Shown: positions 18,886 to 28,411 of the stretch, one piece after another
Layout: each line of letters starts with the position of its first letter
Numbering within the stretch: position 1 is the first letter of the stretch
Assembly (NCBI GenBank): GCA_001890945.1
Contig: MLAX01000001.1
Location: forward strand, 806,001-870,000
Reading direction: 5' to 3'
DNA length: 64,000 nt
DNA from: Alphaproteobacteria bacterium AO1-B
GTDB taxonomy: Bacteria; Pseudomonadota; Alphaproteobacteria; Rhizobiales; Stappiaceae
Position numbers and translations under genes: made by a program
Notes under the pieces: generated by a model
Databases searched by the model: none
What the model saw: the letters and a program-made list of their open reading frames with translations, nothing else
What the model was told of the DNA's origin: nothing

Positions 18886-19442
18886 GAATAGTTGCCGGAC
18901 GTTTCAAGGGCGCTGCATTGGCAGCGCCCAAGTCAAATGCCACGCGGCCGACCAGCGACCGGTTACGCGAAACTGTCTTCAATATCCTTGCGCATGGGCT
19001 TGAGTTCGAGATTGATGGATGCCGGGTCCTCGACCTTTTTGCCGGCACAGGAGCGCTCGGTTTTGAGGCCATCAGCCGTGGTGCGCGGCACTGCACCTTT
19101 ATCGAAGAAGCCGCTGAACCGCGTGGTGTCATCCGCCGGAACATGGAAAGCCTCGGGCTCAATGGCGCTGCCAAGATATTCCGGCGGGATGCGACCAAGC
19201 TCGGCGAACCGGGAACGATTGAACCCTTCGATTTGGTTTTCGCCGACCCGCCTTACGACAAGGGACTGGGAGAGAGGGCACTCGTTTCTGCTGCGACAGG
19301 CGGATGGCTGAAGGCAAGCGCGATCTGCATTCTTGAGGAGCGGAGCTCTGCGGATGTTGAAGTCCCGGAAGGGTTCACCGAACTCGACCGGCGCAAGGCC
19401 GGTGACAGTCAGGTTCTGTTTCTGCGGTTTGATCAGGAGTAA
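18882..19442 (+). CDS. rsmD: 16S rRNA (guanine(966)-N(2))-methyltransferase
   Basis: RsmD methylates G966 of 16S rRNA using S-adenosylmethionine. The 186-residue protein has RFKGAALAAPKSNATRPTSD near the N terminus, the SAM-binding motif DLFAGTGALGFEA (about residues 46-58) and the catalytic motif FADPPYDKGL (a DPPY variant of the N-methyltransferase NPPY). The GTG start overlaps the rluB stop by four bases, which fixes the start and implies translational coupling of two rRNA-modifying enzymes. It converges with the MBL-fold gene, whose stop is only 12 bp away. Confidence 0.95.
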   Translation: MRIVAGRFKGAALAAPKSNATRPTSDRLRETVFNILAHGLEFEIDGCRVLDLFAGTGALGFEAISRGARHCTFIEEAAEPRGVIRRNMESLGLNGAAKIFRRDATKLGEPGTIEPFDLVFADPPYDKGLGERALVSAATGGWLKASAICILEERSSADVEVPEGFTELDRRKAGDSQVLFLRFDQE

Positions 19443-19454
19443 TCGCGTCCTGAT

Positions 19455-20315
19455 CTATGCTCCGCCGGGCATCATGATGTAGACCGTTTTTTCCGCTGGC
19501 AGTGTGCTACGGCTCACGGTCACACTTGAAGTCTCCGCACGGACGATCCGGTAGCCCTGTTCCGTTGCCCGGCCCATGAATGCCGGAAGGGCCCCAGCGA
19601 AATGAAAATGCATCGGAATGATCATCGATGGACTGATGGCGGCCAGCACGTCCATAAGGCTGTCGAGCCTAAGGGTCGAAGAGTTGTCAATGGCGGCGAA
19701 CACGACATCAATCTGCCCAAGGCGCAGCAAATCGTTTTCCGTCAGCCGGTGATGCAAATGCCCCAAGTGGGCGAGGCACAAATCCGCGGCTTCAAAGATA
19801 AAGATTGAGTTGCCGAGCCGGCGGCTCTCCCCGTCCCAGCCACGAATGTTGGTTTGAATATTTCGAACGCGAACATCGCCAACAAAGATATCATGATCCA
19901 TCGGGCCGCCGTTCCGGTTCCAGCCATAGAGCAGATGTTCAATGTTCGGGTCAGGGTTCAGCGAATAGTGGGTGCTGTGGGCTCCGTTCATCGTGGCGAT
20001 CGTCGGCGGAAGAAACGGACGGTAAATGTCGTTGTAGTCGGTTGCGATGCGGATCCCTTGGGGGGTTTCCAGCTCAAAGGTAGAATGCCCGATGTAGCGA
20101 ACGCTAACTTGATCTGGCTCCAGATTGGCGTTCCACACCCGGACTTCGCCCGGCTGCAACGGCTTGTACGGAGCATCAGCGACGACCTGGCAGATCGCCA
20201 GAGCAGGGCCAGCAAAGAGAATTGCCGAAAAGAAGGTGAGAAGGAACGCCGCATTGCTTTCAAAGCGTCGACGAAACCAGGTAGCCGGTCGGATGCAATG
20301 GATGGACTGCCACAT
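19455..20315 (-). CDS. Exported metallo-beta-lactamase-fold protein (UlaG-like)
   Basis: A 286-residue protein with an export signal of about 40 residues (FLLTFFSAILFAGPALA, then ICQVVADAPY). The core is MBL-like: VRYIGHSTFELETPQGIRIATD, a His-containing motif MNGAHSTHYSLNPDP, then LAHLGHLHHRL, FAAIDNSS and IPMHFHF. The canonical HxHxDH block is replaced here by H-S-T-H-Y-S, so the usual Asp and third His of the metal site are absent and hydrolase activity is uncertain. The substrate is unknown. It is probably periplasmic and transcribed alone. Confidence 0.8.
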   Translation of the reverse strand: MWQSIHCIRPATWFRRRFESNAAFLLTFFSAILFAGPALAICQVVADAPYKPLQPGEVRVWNANLEPDQVSVRYIGHSTFELETPQGIRIATDYNDIYRPFLPPTIATMNGAHSTHYSLNPDPNIEHLLYGWNRNGGPMDHDIFVGDVRVRNIQTNIRGWDGESRRLGNSIFIFEAADLCLAHLGHLHHRLTENDLLRLGQIDVVFAAIDNSSTLRLDSLMDVLAAISPSMIIPMHFHFAGALPAFMGRATEQGYRIVRAETSSVTVSRSTLPAEKTVYIMMPGGA

Positions 20316-20435
20316 GCTGAACGATCCCCACTCGCGAGTGTCACCCAGATAATACTAGGCTTTCAGGCAAGACCGGCAAGGAATTATGGGTGATCGCGAG
20401 GAATTTGATCGGCAGGACATTCATTTGCCCAAAGA

Positions 20436-20464
20436 AAAGGCAACCGGCCTGTTGGACGGTTGCC
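20436..20464 (-). terminator. Rho-independent terminator of the small gene at 20508-20849
   Basis: On the minus strand an eight-base perfect stem GGCAACCG / CGGTTGCC with a ten-base loop is followed by TTTTCTTT, about 44 bases past the stop of the minus-strand gene. Its presence supports that gene as real. Confidence 0.8.
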
Positions 20465-20507
20465 AGGTGGGGGCAGGTGGGAGGAAGGACCCGCCCCGGG
20501 AACTCAA

Positions 20508-20849
20508 TCAAACGATGTGAAGGCTGACCGGCGGTCTCGTGCCGCGGGGGCGTGTCTTCAGATCGTCGGTGGCCGCACCGGCAGTTTTGGATTGTAGATA
20601 GATCATTTCGCCGGCTGTTCCGGCTTCGCGCACGAGGTCGGATTGTTCGCATTGGGCGGCAAGTTGAAGGCCCAGACTGCGCAAATGGGCGCGCCGGTAG
20701 CAGTAAACTGCCATTGCTGCGCGTTGTGCAGCTGGCCATTGGCCAGTGATCTCAGCCGTCGCGTTCAGGGCAGAATCCAGTAGTTTCTTCAGGATGTCAT
20801 CCGTGACGGGGCAAGTCTCTAAATCTGCGGATCCCTTTGCCATCGGCAT
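20508..20849 (-). CDS. Small protein of unknown function
   Basis: A 113-residue protein without signal peptide or membrane span and with no family that I recognise. It is Ala- and Leu-rich and helical in the middle (ILKKLLDSALNATAEITGQW, AAQRAAMAVYCYRRAHLRSL), with three cysteines. Support for a real gene: a GAGGAG Shine-Dalgarno lies eight bases before ATG 20849, and a good terminator follows the stop. A second ATG lies two codons on (MAKGSADLETC). It reads alone between the MBL-fold gene and the patatin gene. Confidence 0.65.
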   Translation of the reverse strand: MPMAKGSADLETCPVTDDILKKLLDSALNATAEITGQWPAAQRAAMAVYCYRRAHLRSLGLQLAAQCEQSDLVREAGTAGEMIYLQSKTAGAATDDLKTRPRGTRPPVSLHIV

Positions 20850-20959
20850 TGCTCTACTCCTCGGTTCATAGAGAAGGATCGCGAAATTCAGTTAATTGAG
20901 TCTTAAGTATCCACAGTCGGTAAATTAAGCGAGGGAAATTGCTTGAATAGTATTTGAGA

Positions 20960-21901
20960 TTATTTGATTGAATCGCCTGTTGTATTTAGCAGTTCTGTCA
21001 GCTTGGCCCGTGTCACACCACGTAAGGTTTCGGACTTTTCCAGAATTGCTCCTGCTTTCAGAAAATCGAGCACGCGGGTATTGTCATGCTGCGGGCGGAT
21101 TAGAATATCCGGTTGATCCAGCTTGAGTTTTTGCGCCGTGATCGTCTGCATCAGGATCTGCGAAGATCCGAAAATCGAGTCCAGCATACTGATGTCAGCT
21201 GGATTTGAACGCGGAACCGGGGCGCCGACAACGTCAACCGCGACTACAAAATCGCACTCTTCCCGCAAGCCGTCGAAGGGCAACGGATTTACAACACCCC
21301 CGTCGATCAGAAATCTTCCCTGATGCCGGACAGGACGAAAAACGGCTGGAATCGAAATAGAGGCTGCAATAGCGGGTAGCAGCGGGCCGGTTTCGAAATC
21401 GACCTCAGTGCAGCCGAAATAATCGGTTGCCAGGATTCGCAAGGGGACATCGAGGTCTTCAAATCGGGGTGGCAGATGCTCGGCGACAAAGGCGTCCAGC
21501 ACACCGACGGGGTCGAATTGAACCGGCCCGGCACGGAAGAGGTCCCGGATGCGTTTGGGACCAAGTTTCCAAAAGCGCGATAGGACTTTATTGCTGTCGG
21601 CAAACAAATCCAGAGCGATGGCGCGCAGGTCCTCACCGCTGTGCCCGGCAGCATAGCCTGCCCCAAAGATCGCACCGATAGATGTTCCGGCGATTTTGTG
21701 GGGTCTGATCCCCAAATCGTCAAACGCTTCAAGAACGGGAATGTGGGCAAGGCCCCTTGCTCCGCCGCCGCCAAGGGCCAGGCCGATCTTGGGATACGAC
21801 GCGTTTTGCAGCATGTGGCCTGATGCCTCTGTTGATTGTTCGGCGGTTGTCGGGGGCGTATTGTCGCTCAACGGCCCTTTGGCCACTCGTTGCCTGATCA
21901 T
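20960..21901 (-). CDS. Patatin-like phospholipase (RssA type)
   Basis: A serine lipid acyl hydrolase. The patatin catalytic dyad is intact: an oxyanion-hole GGGGARG, the nucleophile in GTSIGA and the Asp in DGGVVNPLPFDGL. The protein has about 313 residues from ATG 21901 (MIRQRVAKGPLSDN). ATG 21814 (MLQNASYPKIGLALG) is an equally credible start because family homology begins there, and neither has a strong ribosome-binding site. A longer frame reaching 22033 would overlap the upstream gene and is not used. No signal peptide is seen, so it is probably cytoplasmic or membrane-peripheral. It lies 34 bp after the GGDEF/EAL gene on the same strand and may be co-transcribed. Confidence 0.88.
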   Translation of the reverse strand: MIRQRVAKGPLSDNTPPTTAEQSTEASGHMLQNASYPKIGLALGGGGARGLAHIPVLEAFDDLGIRPHKIAGTSIGAIFGAGYAAGHSGEDLRAIALDLFADSNKVLSRFWKLGPKRIRDLFRAGPVQFDPVGVLDAFVAEHLPPRFEDLDVPLRILATDYFGCTEVDFETGPLLPAIAASISIPAVFRPVRHQGRFLIDGGVVNPLPFDGLREECDFVVAVDVVGAPVPRSNPADISMLDSIFGSSQILMQTITAQKLKLDQPDILIRPQHDNTRVLDFLKAGAILEKSETLRGVTRAKLTELLNTTGDSIK

Positions 21902-21935
21902 AACGTCAGCTGTGTGACGGTGTGATGGGCAGGTC

Positions 21936-24900
21936 CTAAAACACGAAATAAAGGTCTTCTGCGGTTTCCGACATCCAGTTGGTGGCGTCTTCAAAACGCA
22001 GGGGCTTGGCAATGAGGAAGCCCTGGACTGCAAAGTCGCCCATCATGCGCAGGCGGTCATATTGCTCTTCCGTCTCGACACCTTCGCAAACAACCGAGAT
22101 ATTGAGCGAGCGGGCCAGGTGGATCAGCTGGTTGATCAGGATTTCCTTGCGGTCATCTTCCAGCAGCTGCTGGGTAAACGAGCGGTCGATTTTCAAACCG
22201 TTGATGGGAAGATCGACCACATGGGTAAGCGAGGCATACCCTGTACCGAAATCGTCCAGCTCCACATGCACGCCCATTTCATAAAGATCCTTGAGCGTCG
22301 AAAGGTGACCTGATTTGTGGTCGTCCAGGAACACTGACTCCAAGACTTCGGCTGTGATCCGTTCTGGTGCCAGATCATGCCGCTCCATGGCGGTTTTGAA
22401 TTGATCGAACAGCATGCCGGAGGACAGGTGCGCCGGAGAAACGTTTACCGAAATCCGGCCGAAATCCAGTCCTGCATCCTGCCAGGATTTGGCTGCCGCG
22501 AACGCCTTATCGAGAACAATTTCGCCAAGAACGGCGGCAAAGCCCGTCTTTTCAACGACGGGTAGGAACTCGCCTGGCGAAACGACGCCACGTTCCGGAT
22601 GTTGCCAGCGGACAAGGGCTTCCACCCCGACGACCTTGTGAGTGCGCATGTTGACCTGTGGCTGGAAGACCAGGAAGAACTCGTCGCGTTGAGCTGCCAT
22701 GTGCAGCTCGCGTTCAAGTTCCGCTTCCTTGTCGTTCACGGACTGCAGGTCGGATGAATAGAACGTAAACCGGTCCTTGCCGCTGTGTTTGGACCGGTAA
22801 AGCGCAAGGTCCGCATTCACCAGAAGTGTGTCAAAGTTCGTGCCATGGTCCGGGCACAGGGCAATCCCCATGCTGACGGTCGGCCAGAAGGTTGTGCCGT
22901 TGAACTCCATCGGGGCACGCATCAGTCGGCGTGCGCGCTCACACAATTCGTTCGGATCGGAGTCTGAGGAATTGGCCAGAATAACAAACTCATCGCCGCC
23001 CCAACGGTAGGGCGTCCCGAGCCCGCGGCTGACTTCGCGCAGGCGGCGTCCAGTTTCTGCAAGGCAATAATCACCCGCCAGGTGCCCAAGCGTGTCATTG
23101 ACCCGTTTGAAATTGTCCATATCAACATGGATGAGGAATGCCGGCTTTTTGGTTTTGGCGAACCGCTTTCCGGCATCGCGCTGACAACCGGCGCGGTTCG
23201 AGAGTTTCGTCAGAGGATCAAAATAGGCAAGGCGCTCAGCTCGTTCCTTCGCGTCTCGGGTTTCAGATTCGCGCTGAACCCGCTCCGAAATGTCGTTCGC
23301 CATGGCGACGATGCGATTACGGCCCTGGTCGCGCACCATCTGGATCTGGAAGTCGACCGGATAATCCGTTCCATCCTTCCGGCGCTGTTGGGCTTCACCC
23401 GTGATATTGGCCTCTGTCCCCTCAGCCAAAGGCACGAGTTTTTCAGCAATGGTAGAGCGGCTGAACTCCTGATTGATGTCCCAGAGCGTCAAATTTTGCA
23501 GCTCGGTCAGCGTGTAGCCGAGGTTCGTAATCGCGCAGGCGTTTGCGTATTCAACTTGGTAGGTATCGGCGTTGAGGACATAGATCTCGTTAAGCGACGT
23601 CTCGAGGATCTTTGCCATCAGCGTGTTCTGGCGTTCCGTGTTGGACCGTTCCGTAATGTCGTGGACAGTGCCTATACCCCGGACGCTCCGGCCATTTTCG
23701 CCTTTGAAGACACGCCCTTTGGTGTGGATCCTTGCAAGCGAGCCATCAGCTCTCAAGATCGAATGCTCAAGATCAAAAGGCTGGCAATGCGCGAGAGCAT
23801 GATGAATGACTGACTTGACCCGGGGTAAATCTGTTGCAGGCACGCGCTCGATCAATTGCTCCAGCAGATTGCCAGACGCTGTCGTGGGCGAAATCCCGGT
23901 AATCCGGAAAAACTCTTCCGAGGCAGAGATCTCTTTCGTGCTGAGATCGCACTCCCAGCTGCCGATTGAGGCAATCGCTTGAGCCTCAAGAAGCTGGGCA
24001 CGGCTGCGTTCCAGTTCCTTGGTGTTGGAACTGACGGCTTCTTCCAGGCTGGACCATGTGCGGCCAATTCGGCGTTGAAGCCGGGCCAAGAGGCGCTGCA
24101 TGACAACCCAGGCAAGGATCGCGAAGCCCAAGGAGACAAGCAGCACGACGAGGGTGGTTTTGAAAAAGGCGTTTGCAGCAGCTGTAACGTCCCGCTGCAG
24201 CATGATTTTCGAGCCCGGCGCAGCATTCGCCAATGGAAGTGCGAGGCCCTCGGTCATGAGAACCGTGTCATCTTCCTTGAACAGCAGTGGCACAGCGGCT
24301 GATGCTACTTGTGCGTTCTGATCATTAGAACCGGCGGTGGACGCAGCGGTCACCGGCCCGCCGGTTTTGAGGATCTTGCCGTTAACGGCAGAACTCAAAT
24401 GCATCAGATGGGTTTCGATACTGGAACTCAAATCCAGATAGCCGAGTAACCGGCCCTCATGCACCAAAGGTTCCGTGCTGCGAACCACAATGGTTCCAGC
24501 CTGATCGTATTCGAGGCTGTTGGAGACACTTGGCGCACTTGCATGATCATCGTCTCCGGTTATGTCAGACGAAATCTTCAAAGCGGCTGCCGGAGGACCT
24601 TTTCGGTACAGAACCGAATGATCAGATCCATAAACTGCCAACCGGTAAGGCCCCTCTTTGCCGTTGAAGGTCTCAAAAGCACGCTCTGCATAAAGTGCAA
24701 CAGATGCGGGATCATTCTTGACCATCGCCGAAGTCAAATTGTCATCGGACGTCAAACGGTCTGTGAGCGTTGCAAGAGCCTGGGCATTGCGCTGCTGTTC
24801 CTGATGGACCAGCTTTTTGGAAGCTGACTGCACTCGATCGAATGGAACTTGCAGCCGCGCGACTTCAGTGACGATGTTCTGGAGCGTTAGAATGCAAACG

Positions 24901-25064
24901 ATGAGCGCCAGAAACCCAATAAAGACAGCTTTAAGCGGGCGTTCAATCCGAGCGCCATCGTCGCTCCATTGAGCGGCGATGTGATCCAACCGGGATTCCA
25001 CAGTATCGAGAAAATGATATCCGGACCGTTTCACTTCGGTGTCCCGCATACTCCGCTCAACCAC
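21936..25064 (-). CDS. Membrane PAS-GGDEF-EAL cyclic-di-GMP protein
   Basis: A 1042-residue sensor enzyme for c-di-GMP turnover. Order: TM1 at about residues 44-64, a periplasmic sensor region to about 295, TM2 at about 300-320 (TTLVVLLVSLGFAILAWVV), a coiled linker, two PAS/PAC regions (about 355-475 and 485-600, the second ending in ANDISERVQ), GGDEF (about 620-785) and EAL (about 800-1035). The cyclase site RWGGDEF is intact, but the inhibitory I-site at the usual spacing reads RGLG, lacking the Asp of RxxD. The EAL domain keeps EALVRW, the Glu of EVLES, DDFGTGYASL and EGVETEEQ, so both activities are possible. ATG 25046 is an alternative start. Confidence 0.92.
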   Translation of the reverse strand: MVERSMRDTEVKRSGYHFLDTVESRLDHIAAQWSDDGARIERPLKAVFIGFLALIVCILTLQNIVTEVARLQVPFDRVQSASKKLVHQEQQRNAQALATLTDRLTSDDNLTSAMVKNDPASVALYAERAFETFNGKEGPYRLAVYGSDHSVLYRKGPPAAALKISSDITGDDDHASAPSVSNSLEYDQAGTIVVRSTEPLVHEGRLLGYLDLSSSIETHLMHLSSAVNGKILKTGGPVTAASTAGSNDQNAQVASAAVPLLFKEDDTVLMTEGLALPLANAAPGSKIMLQRDVTAAANAFFKTTLVVLLVSLGFAILAWVVMQRLLARLQRRIGRTWSSLEEAVSSNTKELERSRAQLLEAQAIASIGSWECDLSTKEISASEEFFRITGISPTTASGNLLEQLIERVPATDLPRVKSVIHHALAHCQPFDLEHSILRADGSLARIHTKGRVFKGENGRSVRGIGTVHDITERSNTERQNTLMAKILETSLNEIYVLNADTYQVEYANACAITNLGYTLTELQNLTLWDINQEFSRSTIAEKLVPLAEGTEANITGEAQQRRKDGTDYPVDFQIQMVRDQGRNRIVAMANDISERVQRESETRDAKERAERLAYFDPLTKLSNRAGCQRDAGKRFAKTKKPAFLIHVDMDNFKRVNDTLGHLAGDYCLAETGRRLREVSRGLGTPYRWGGDEFVILANSSDSDPNELCERARRLMRAPMEFNGTTFWPTVSMGIALCPDHGTNFDTLLVNADLALYRSKHSGKDRFTFYSSDLQSVNDKEAELERELHMAAQRDEFFLVFQPQVNMRTHKVVGVEALVRWQHPERGVVSPGEFLPVVEKTGFAAVLGEIVLDKAFAAAKSWQDAGLDFGRISVNVSPAHLSSGMLFDQFKTAMERHDLAPERITAEVLESVFLDDHKSGHLSTLKDLYEMGVHVELDDFGTGYASLTHVVDLPINGLKIDRSFTQQLLEDDRKEILINQLIHLARSLNISVVCEGVETEEQYDRLRMMGDFAVQGFLIAKPLRFEDATNWMSETAEDLYFVF

Positions 25065-25338
25065 GCCAAACCTTCAACCGTTGCGTACGGTTGCCCCCCG
25101 CACCTCGTCAGGCACTATCCTCAAAATCCGGCAGCCCAGATGGCGCCAATCGGATAGGAAGAGTCCCTGCCATAATTATCGATAGCGGGTATTCGTTAAA
25201 TTGCATTGAATAAGAGTGTTAAGAAAATTAAGGACTTTCACTGAAAAGCACTGCATTTTAACAGCTTAACACCATGTGCATTTAAGCTCAGCAAGTTTGG
25301 TTGAAGCTGGAATTTGATTTTTTATACTTTGGTATTTT

Positions 25339-26244
25339 CTACAGGGAAAAGAATTCGAGTATCTCCTGCGCAATTTCTTTTGGTGACTCTTCCGGCAGGA
25401 AATGTCCGCCCTTAATTGCCTTACCTTTGGCATGAGGACACCATGTCTGCCAGGTCGCCAGCGGGTCTTCGATACTGGCCGCAATCCCCTGTTTGCCCCA
25501 CAATGCAAGAAACGGTTGGGAGATGGTTTTATTTGTCCGACGGTCCTCTGCATCATGATCGTAATCGATATGCGCCCCGGCCCGGTAGTCCTCGCAGCTC
25601 GCCGCGATGCGCGCCGGATCTGAAAACCAGGCGCGTGTGTGCTGAAGCGCACCCTTAGAGAAGGGCGACAGGTCCTTTGCCGCGCTCCAGCTTGCGAGCT
25701 TGTGCTCCAGAAACGGGATTGGGTCGGCGGCAATCATGTTTTCAGGAAAGGGCGCCGGTTGAGCCAAAAACGCCCAATGATAGATCTTCAGTGCGAAGGT
25801 GCGGTCAAGATGGTTCCAGTAGTCAAAGGTCGGCAGGATATCGAGAACCGCAGCGCCAGAAAGCCGATCGGGCATGTCGAGCGCCATACGATACACCACA
25901 CGCCCACCCCGATCATGCCCAACCGCCCCAAACTGGTCATAGCCAAGATGTGCCATGACCTCGGCCAAAGTCTGGGCCATGGTCCGCTTGGAGTAAGCGG
26001 CATGATCGTCACTCAAGGGGGGGATGACGGACTGCCCGTATCCTGGAAGATCCGGCATCACGAGTGTGAAGGATTTGGCAAGGTCCGCAGCGATCTTGTG
26101 CCAGATGACATGTGACTGCGGATAGCCATGCACCAGCAAAAGTGTCGGGCCATTGCCGCCCGTCCGGCAGAAAATCGGCCCTTGCGCAGTTTCGACGAAA
26201 TGGCTTTCGAAACCTGGAAACAGGTCTGGCAGTGTGTCGCCCAC
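25339..26244 (-). CDS. Predicted fluoroacetate dehalogenase (alpha/beta hydrolase)
   Basis: A 301-residue cytoplasmic alpha/beta hydrolase expected to hydrolyse a carbon-halogen bond of a haloacetate. Seen directly: nucleophile D111 in GHDRGGR with R112 and R115, D135 in AVLDILPTF, H156-W157 in IYHWAFLAQPAPFP, W186, Y220 in CEDYRAGAHID and H281 in GGHFLPEE. In the structurally studied fluoroacetate dehalogenase of Rhodopseudomonas palustris (RPA1163) the corresponding residues, from memory, are D110, R111, R114, D134, H155, W156, W185, Y219 and H280, a uniform offset of one. The Asp nucleophile and Arg pair distinguish it from ordinary epoxide hydrolases. No regulator or halide exporter is adjacent. 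Activity is inferred. Confidence 0.85.
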   Translation of the reverse strand: MGDTLPDLFPGFESHFVETAQGPIFCRTGGNGPTLLLVHGYPQSHVIWHKIAADLAKSFTLVMPDLPGYGQSVIPPLSDDHAAYSKRTMAQTLAEVMAHLGYDQFGAVGHDRGGRVVYRMALDMPDRLSGAAVLDILPTFDYWNHLDRTFALKIYHWAFLAQPAPFPENMIAADPIPFLEHKLASWSAAKDLSPFSKGALQHTRAWFSDPARIAASCEDYRAGAHIDYDHDAEDRRTNKTISQPFLALWGKQGIAASIEDPLATWQTWCPHAKGKAIKGGHFLPEESPKEIAQEILEFFSL

Positions 26245-26321
26245 AGTATCCTCCCAACATAAGTCGTCGGGAGGAGCCTATTTATCTGAGACGTTTATGG
26301 CTATCGGTCTATTGGGCTAAT

Positions 26322-27593
26322 TCAGTTCTCACGCGCAACAGCGCGCCAGCCGATATCGGACCGGCAAAAACCTTCTGGCCAATCGATTTTCGACACGGCC
26401 TTGTAGGCAGCTTCTTGTGCGTCCTTCACCGATGTACCGAGCGCCGTAACGTTCAAAACGCGGCCGCCATTTGCAAGAATCTTATCGCCATCGGACTTTG
26501 TTCCGGCGTGAAAGACTTCAGCTTCATCTGCCGAGATAGCATTCAAGCCTTTGATCTCCGTGCCCTTTTCATAGGAACCCGGATACCCTTTGGCAGCCAT
26601 GACAACCGTCAATGCAACATCATCGTGCCAGTCAGCGCGGGATTGATCGAGTGTGCCGTCCGCGCTTGCGATCATCAGTTCCAGAAGATCGCTTTTCAGG
26701 CGCATCATCAGCACCTGGCACTCAGGATCGCCAAAGCGTGTGTTGTATTCGATCAGTTTGGGTCCGTCCGATGTGATCATCAGACCCGCGTAGAGAACGC
26801 CCTTGAACGGCGTGCCACGCTTGGACAGCGTCGCGATTGTTGGTTCGATGATGGAACGCATGATCTCTGTAACCAGAGCATCGGTGAGTACAGGAGCCGG
26901 AGAATAGGCTCCCATGCCGCCCGTGTTCGGACCTTCGTCGCCATCAAAGGCGCGTTTATGATCCTGCGCCGTTGCCAGAGGCAGAGCGTTAATGCCGTCA
27001 GACAGGACAAAGAAGCTCGCTTCTTCGCCTTCCAGGAACTCTTCGATCACGACTTCCGAGCCCGCCGCACCGAACGAGCCATCAAAACAATCCGAAACAG
27101 CGTCTTCCGCATCCGCAAGTGTCATGGCGACCACAACACCTTTGCCGGCAGCCAGACCGTCCGCCTTGATGACGATGGGCGCGCCCTTTGTGCGCACGTA
27201 ATCCAGGGCATCCGCGGCGTTGTCGAACCGGCCATATCCTGCCGTCGGGATGTTCGCTTCGTCGCAAACAGCCTTTGTAAAGGCCTTGGAGCCTTCAAGC
27301 TGCGCAGCGGCCTTGCTTGGACCAAAGGCCTTGATGCCAGCCGCCTCCAGATCATCCACCAACCCGGCGACGAGCGGCGCCTCCGGGCCGACAACAACAA
27401 ACTCGATCTGCTTGTCGCGGCAAAAGGTGATCACGGCTGCATGGTCTGAAACGTCCAGATCGGTGAGCTCTGCATGTGCGGCAATACCGGCATTCCCAGG
27501 GGCCGCGTAAAGCTTTGTGAGCTTCGGGGATTTCGCCAAGGCCCAGGCAAGGGAGTGCTCGCGGCCACCGGATCCGATCAGGAGAACTTTCAT
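26322..27593 (-). CDS. purD: Phosphoribosylamine-glycine ligase
   Basis: PurD (GAR synthetase) catalyses the second step of purine biosynthesis. The 423-residue ATP-grasp protein has the N-terminal [48 protein letters not shown] (ATP binding), [15 protein letters not shown] and [12 protein letters not shown] (metal binding). Length matches the family. It is transcribed alone, divergent from the GNAT gene with 165 bp between. No other purine genes are in the window. Confidence 0.97.
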   Translation of the reverse strand: MKVLLIGSGGREHSLAWALAKSPKLTKLYAAPGNAGIAAHAELTDLDVSDHAAVITFCRDKQIEFVVVGPEAPLVAGLVDDLEAAGIKAFGPSKAAAQLEGSKAFTKAVCDEANIPTAGYGRFDNAADALDYVRTKGAPIVIKADGLAAGKGVVVAMTLADAEDAVSDCFDGSFGAAGSEVVIEEFLEGEEASFFVLSDGINALPLATAQDHKRAFDGDEGPNTGGMGAYSPAPVLTDALVTEIMRSIIEPTIATLSKRGTPFKGVLYAGLMITSDGPKLIEYNTRFGDPECQVLMMRLKSDLLELMIASADGTLDQSRADWHDDVALTVVMAAKGYPGSYEKGTEIKGLNAISADEAEVFHAGTKSDGDKILANGGRVLNVTALGTSVKDAQEAAYKAVSKIDWPEGFCRSDIGWRAVAREN

Positions 27594-27758
27594 GAAACGC
27601 CAATCTCACATGCATCAACAAGAAGGGGAGCGGATGTCGGGGCCGGCAGGGCCGCTTCCGCAAGTGAGGCGCGGTCTAACATGCCGGCGCCGGTGCCGCA
27701 ATTGGGCCGGAGGTGTGCCGTTGCCCGACAAGATGACCATCAGCCTACAGGAGAGGAC

Positions 27759-28220
27759 ATGAGCCGTACATGGCAGGTCGTGTTGGGGTCTCCGGTCAAC
27801 CGGCGGGACATACTCAGCATTGTCCGGACATGCCGGGAAGAGGTGGGCCGGACGTTCAACAAGCAATATGAGAGTGCCATCAGCCGGTTTCTTGTCGATG
27901 CATCGGTCGGTCGGATCTACCTGATTGATGTGCGTGGTAACCCAGCGGGATATGCTAGCGTGTCGTTTCAGCAATCTGTTTCGTGGGGAGGTCAGCTTGC
28001 GGTACTGGAGGAGTTCCAGTTGCTAAAAGCCTATGAAGGGCAGGGGCTTGCCCAGCGGGTTCTCCGGGCAATCATTGGCGACTTGGAAAACTTCGGTCCG
28101 GACGTGGTGGTCGCCTATGTAAAGGAAGATGATCCGCTCGCAGCCGTGTGCGAAATCGAAGGATTTTCCGGGACCGCTCTCATTCGGTATTCCGATCAGG
28201 AAAGTGACGATAGCTGCTAA
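27759..28220 (+). CDS. GNAT-family N-acetyltransferase
   Basis: A 153-residue acetyltransferase of unknown substrate. The acetyl-CoA-binding motif A region is recognisable as LLKAYEGQGLAQRVLRAII (Q-x-x-G-x-G/A-like), preceded by a central beta-strand block and followed by VAYVKEDDPLAAVCEIEGF, the usual place of the C-terminal strand. ATG 27759 is chosen because CAGGAGAGG precedes it; a longer open frame running back to 27474 overlaps the purD promoter and is not used. Confidence 0.75.
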   Translation: MSRTWQVVLGSPVNRRDILSIVRTCREEVGRTFNKQYESAISRFLVDASVGRIYLIDVRGNPAGYASVSFQQSVSWGGQLAVLEEFQLLKAYEGQGLAQRVLRAIIGDLENFGPDVVVAYVKEDDPLAAVCEIEGFSGTALIRYSDQESDDSC

Positions 28221-28411
28221 GAGTCGCTCCAAATTGGTCTTGCGGGACGGACTGCGTCAGTTATGCCTCTCGCGAATGGATCTCCAGAGCTTTACTGTGT
28301 GAATTGCCGCTTGGGGGTGATTTTCATTTGCGCAGCCGGTAAAGCTGCGGGAAATCAAACGCGGACTCGGCGGGATTCTTAACGCGCGAAACGTCAATCA
28401 GGGACCACACC

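Noticed and set aside
26112-27449. 445-codon open frame antisense to purD
   Set aside because: purD is certain from its ATP-grasp motifs; the antisense frame has biased composition and no family features.
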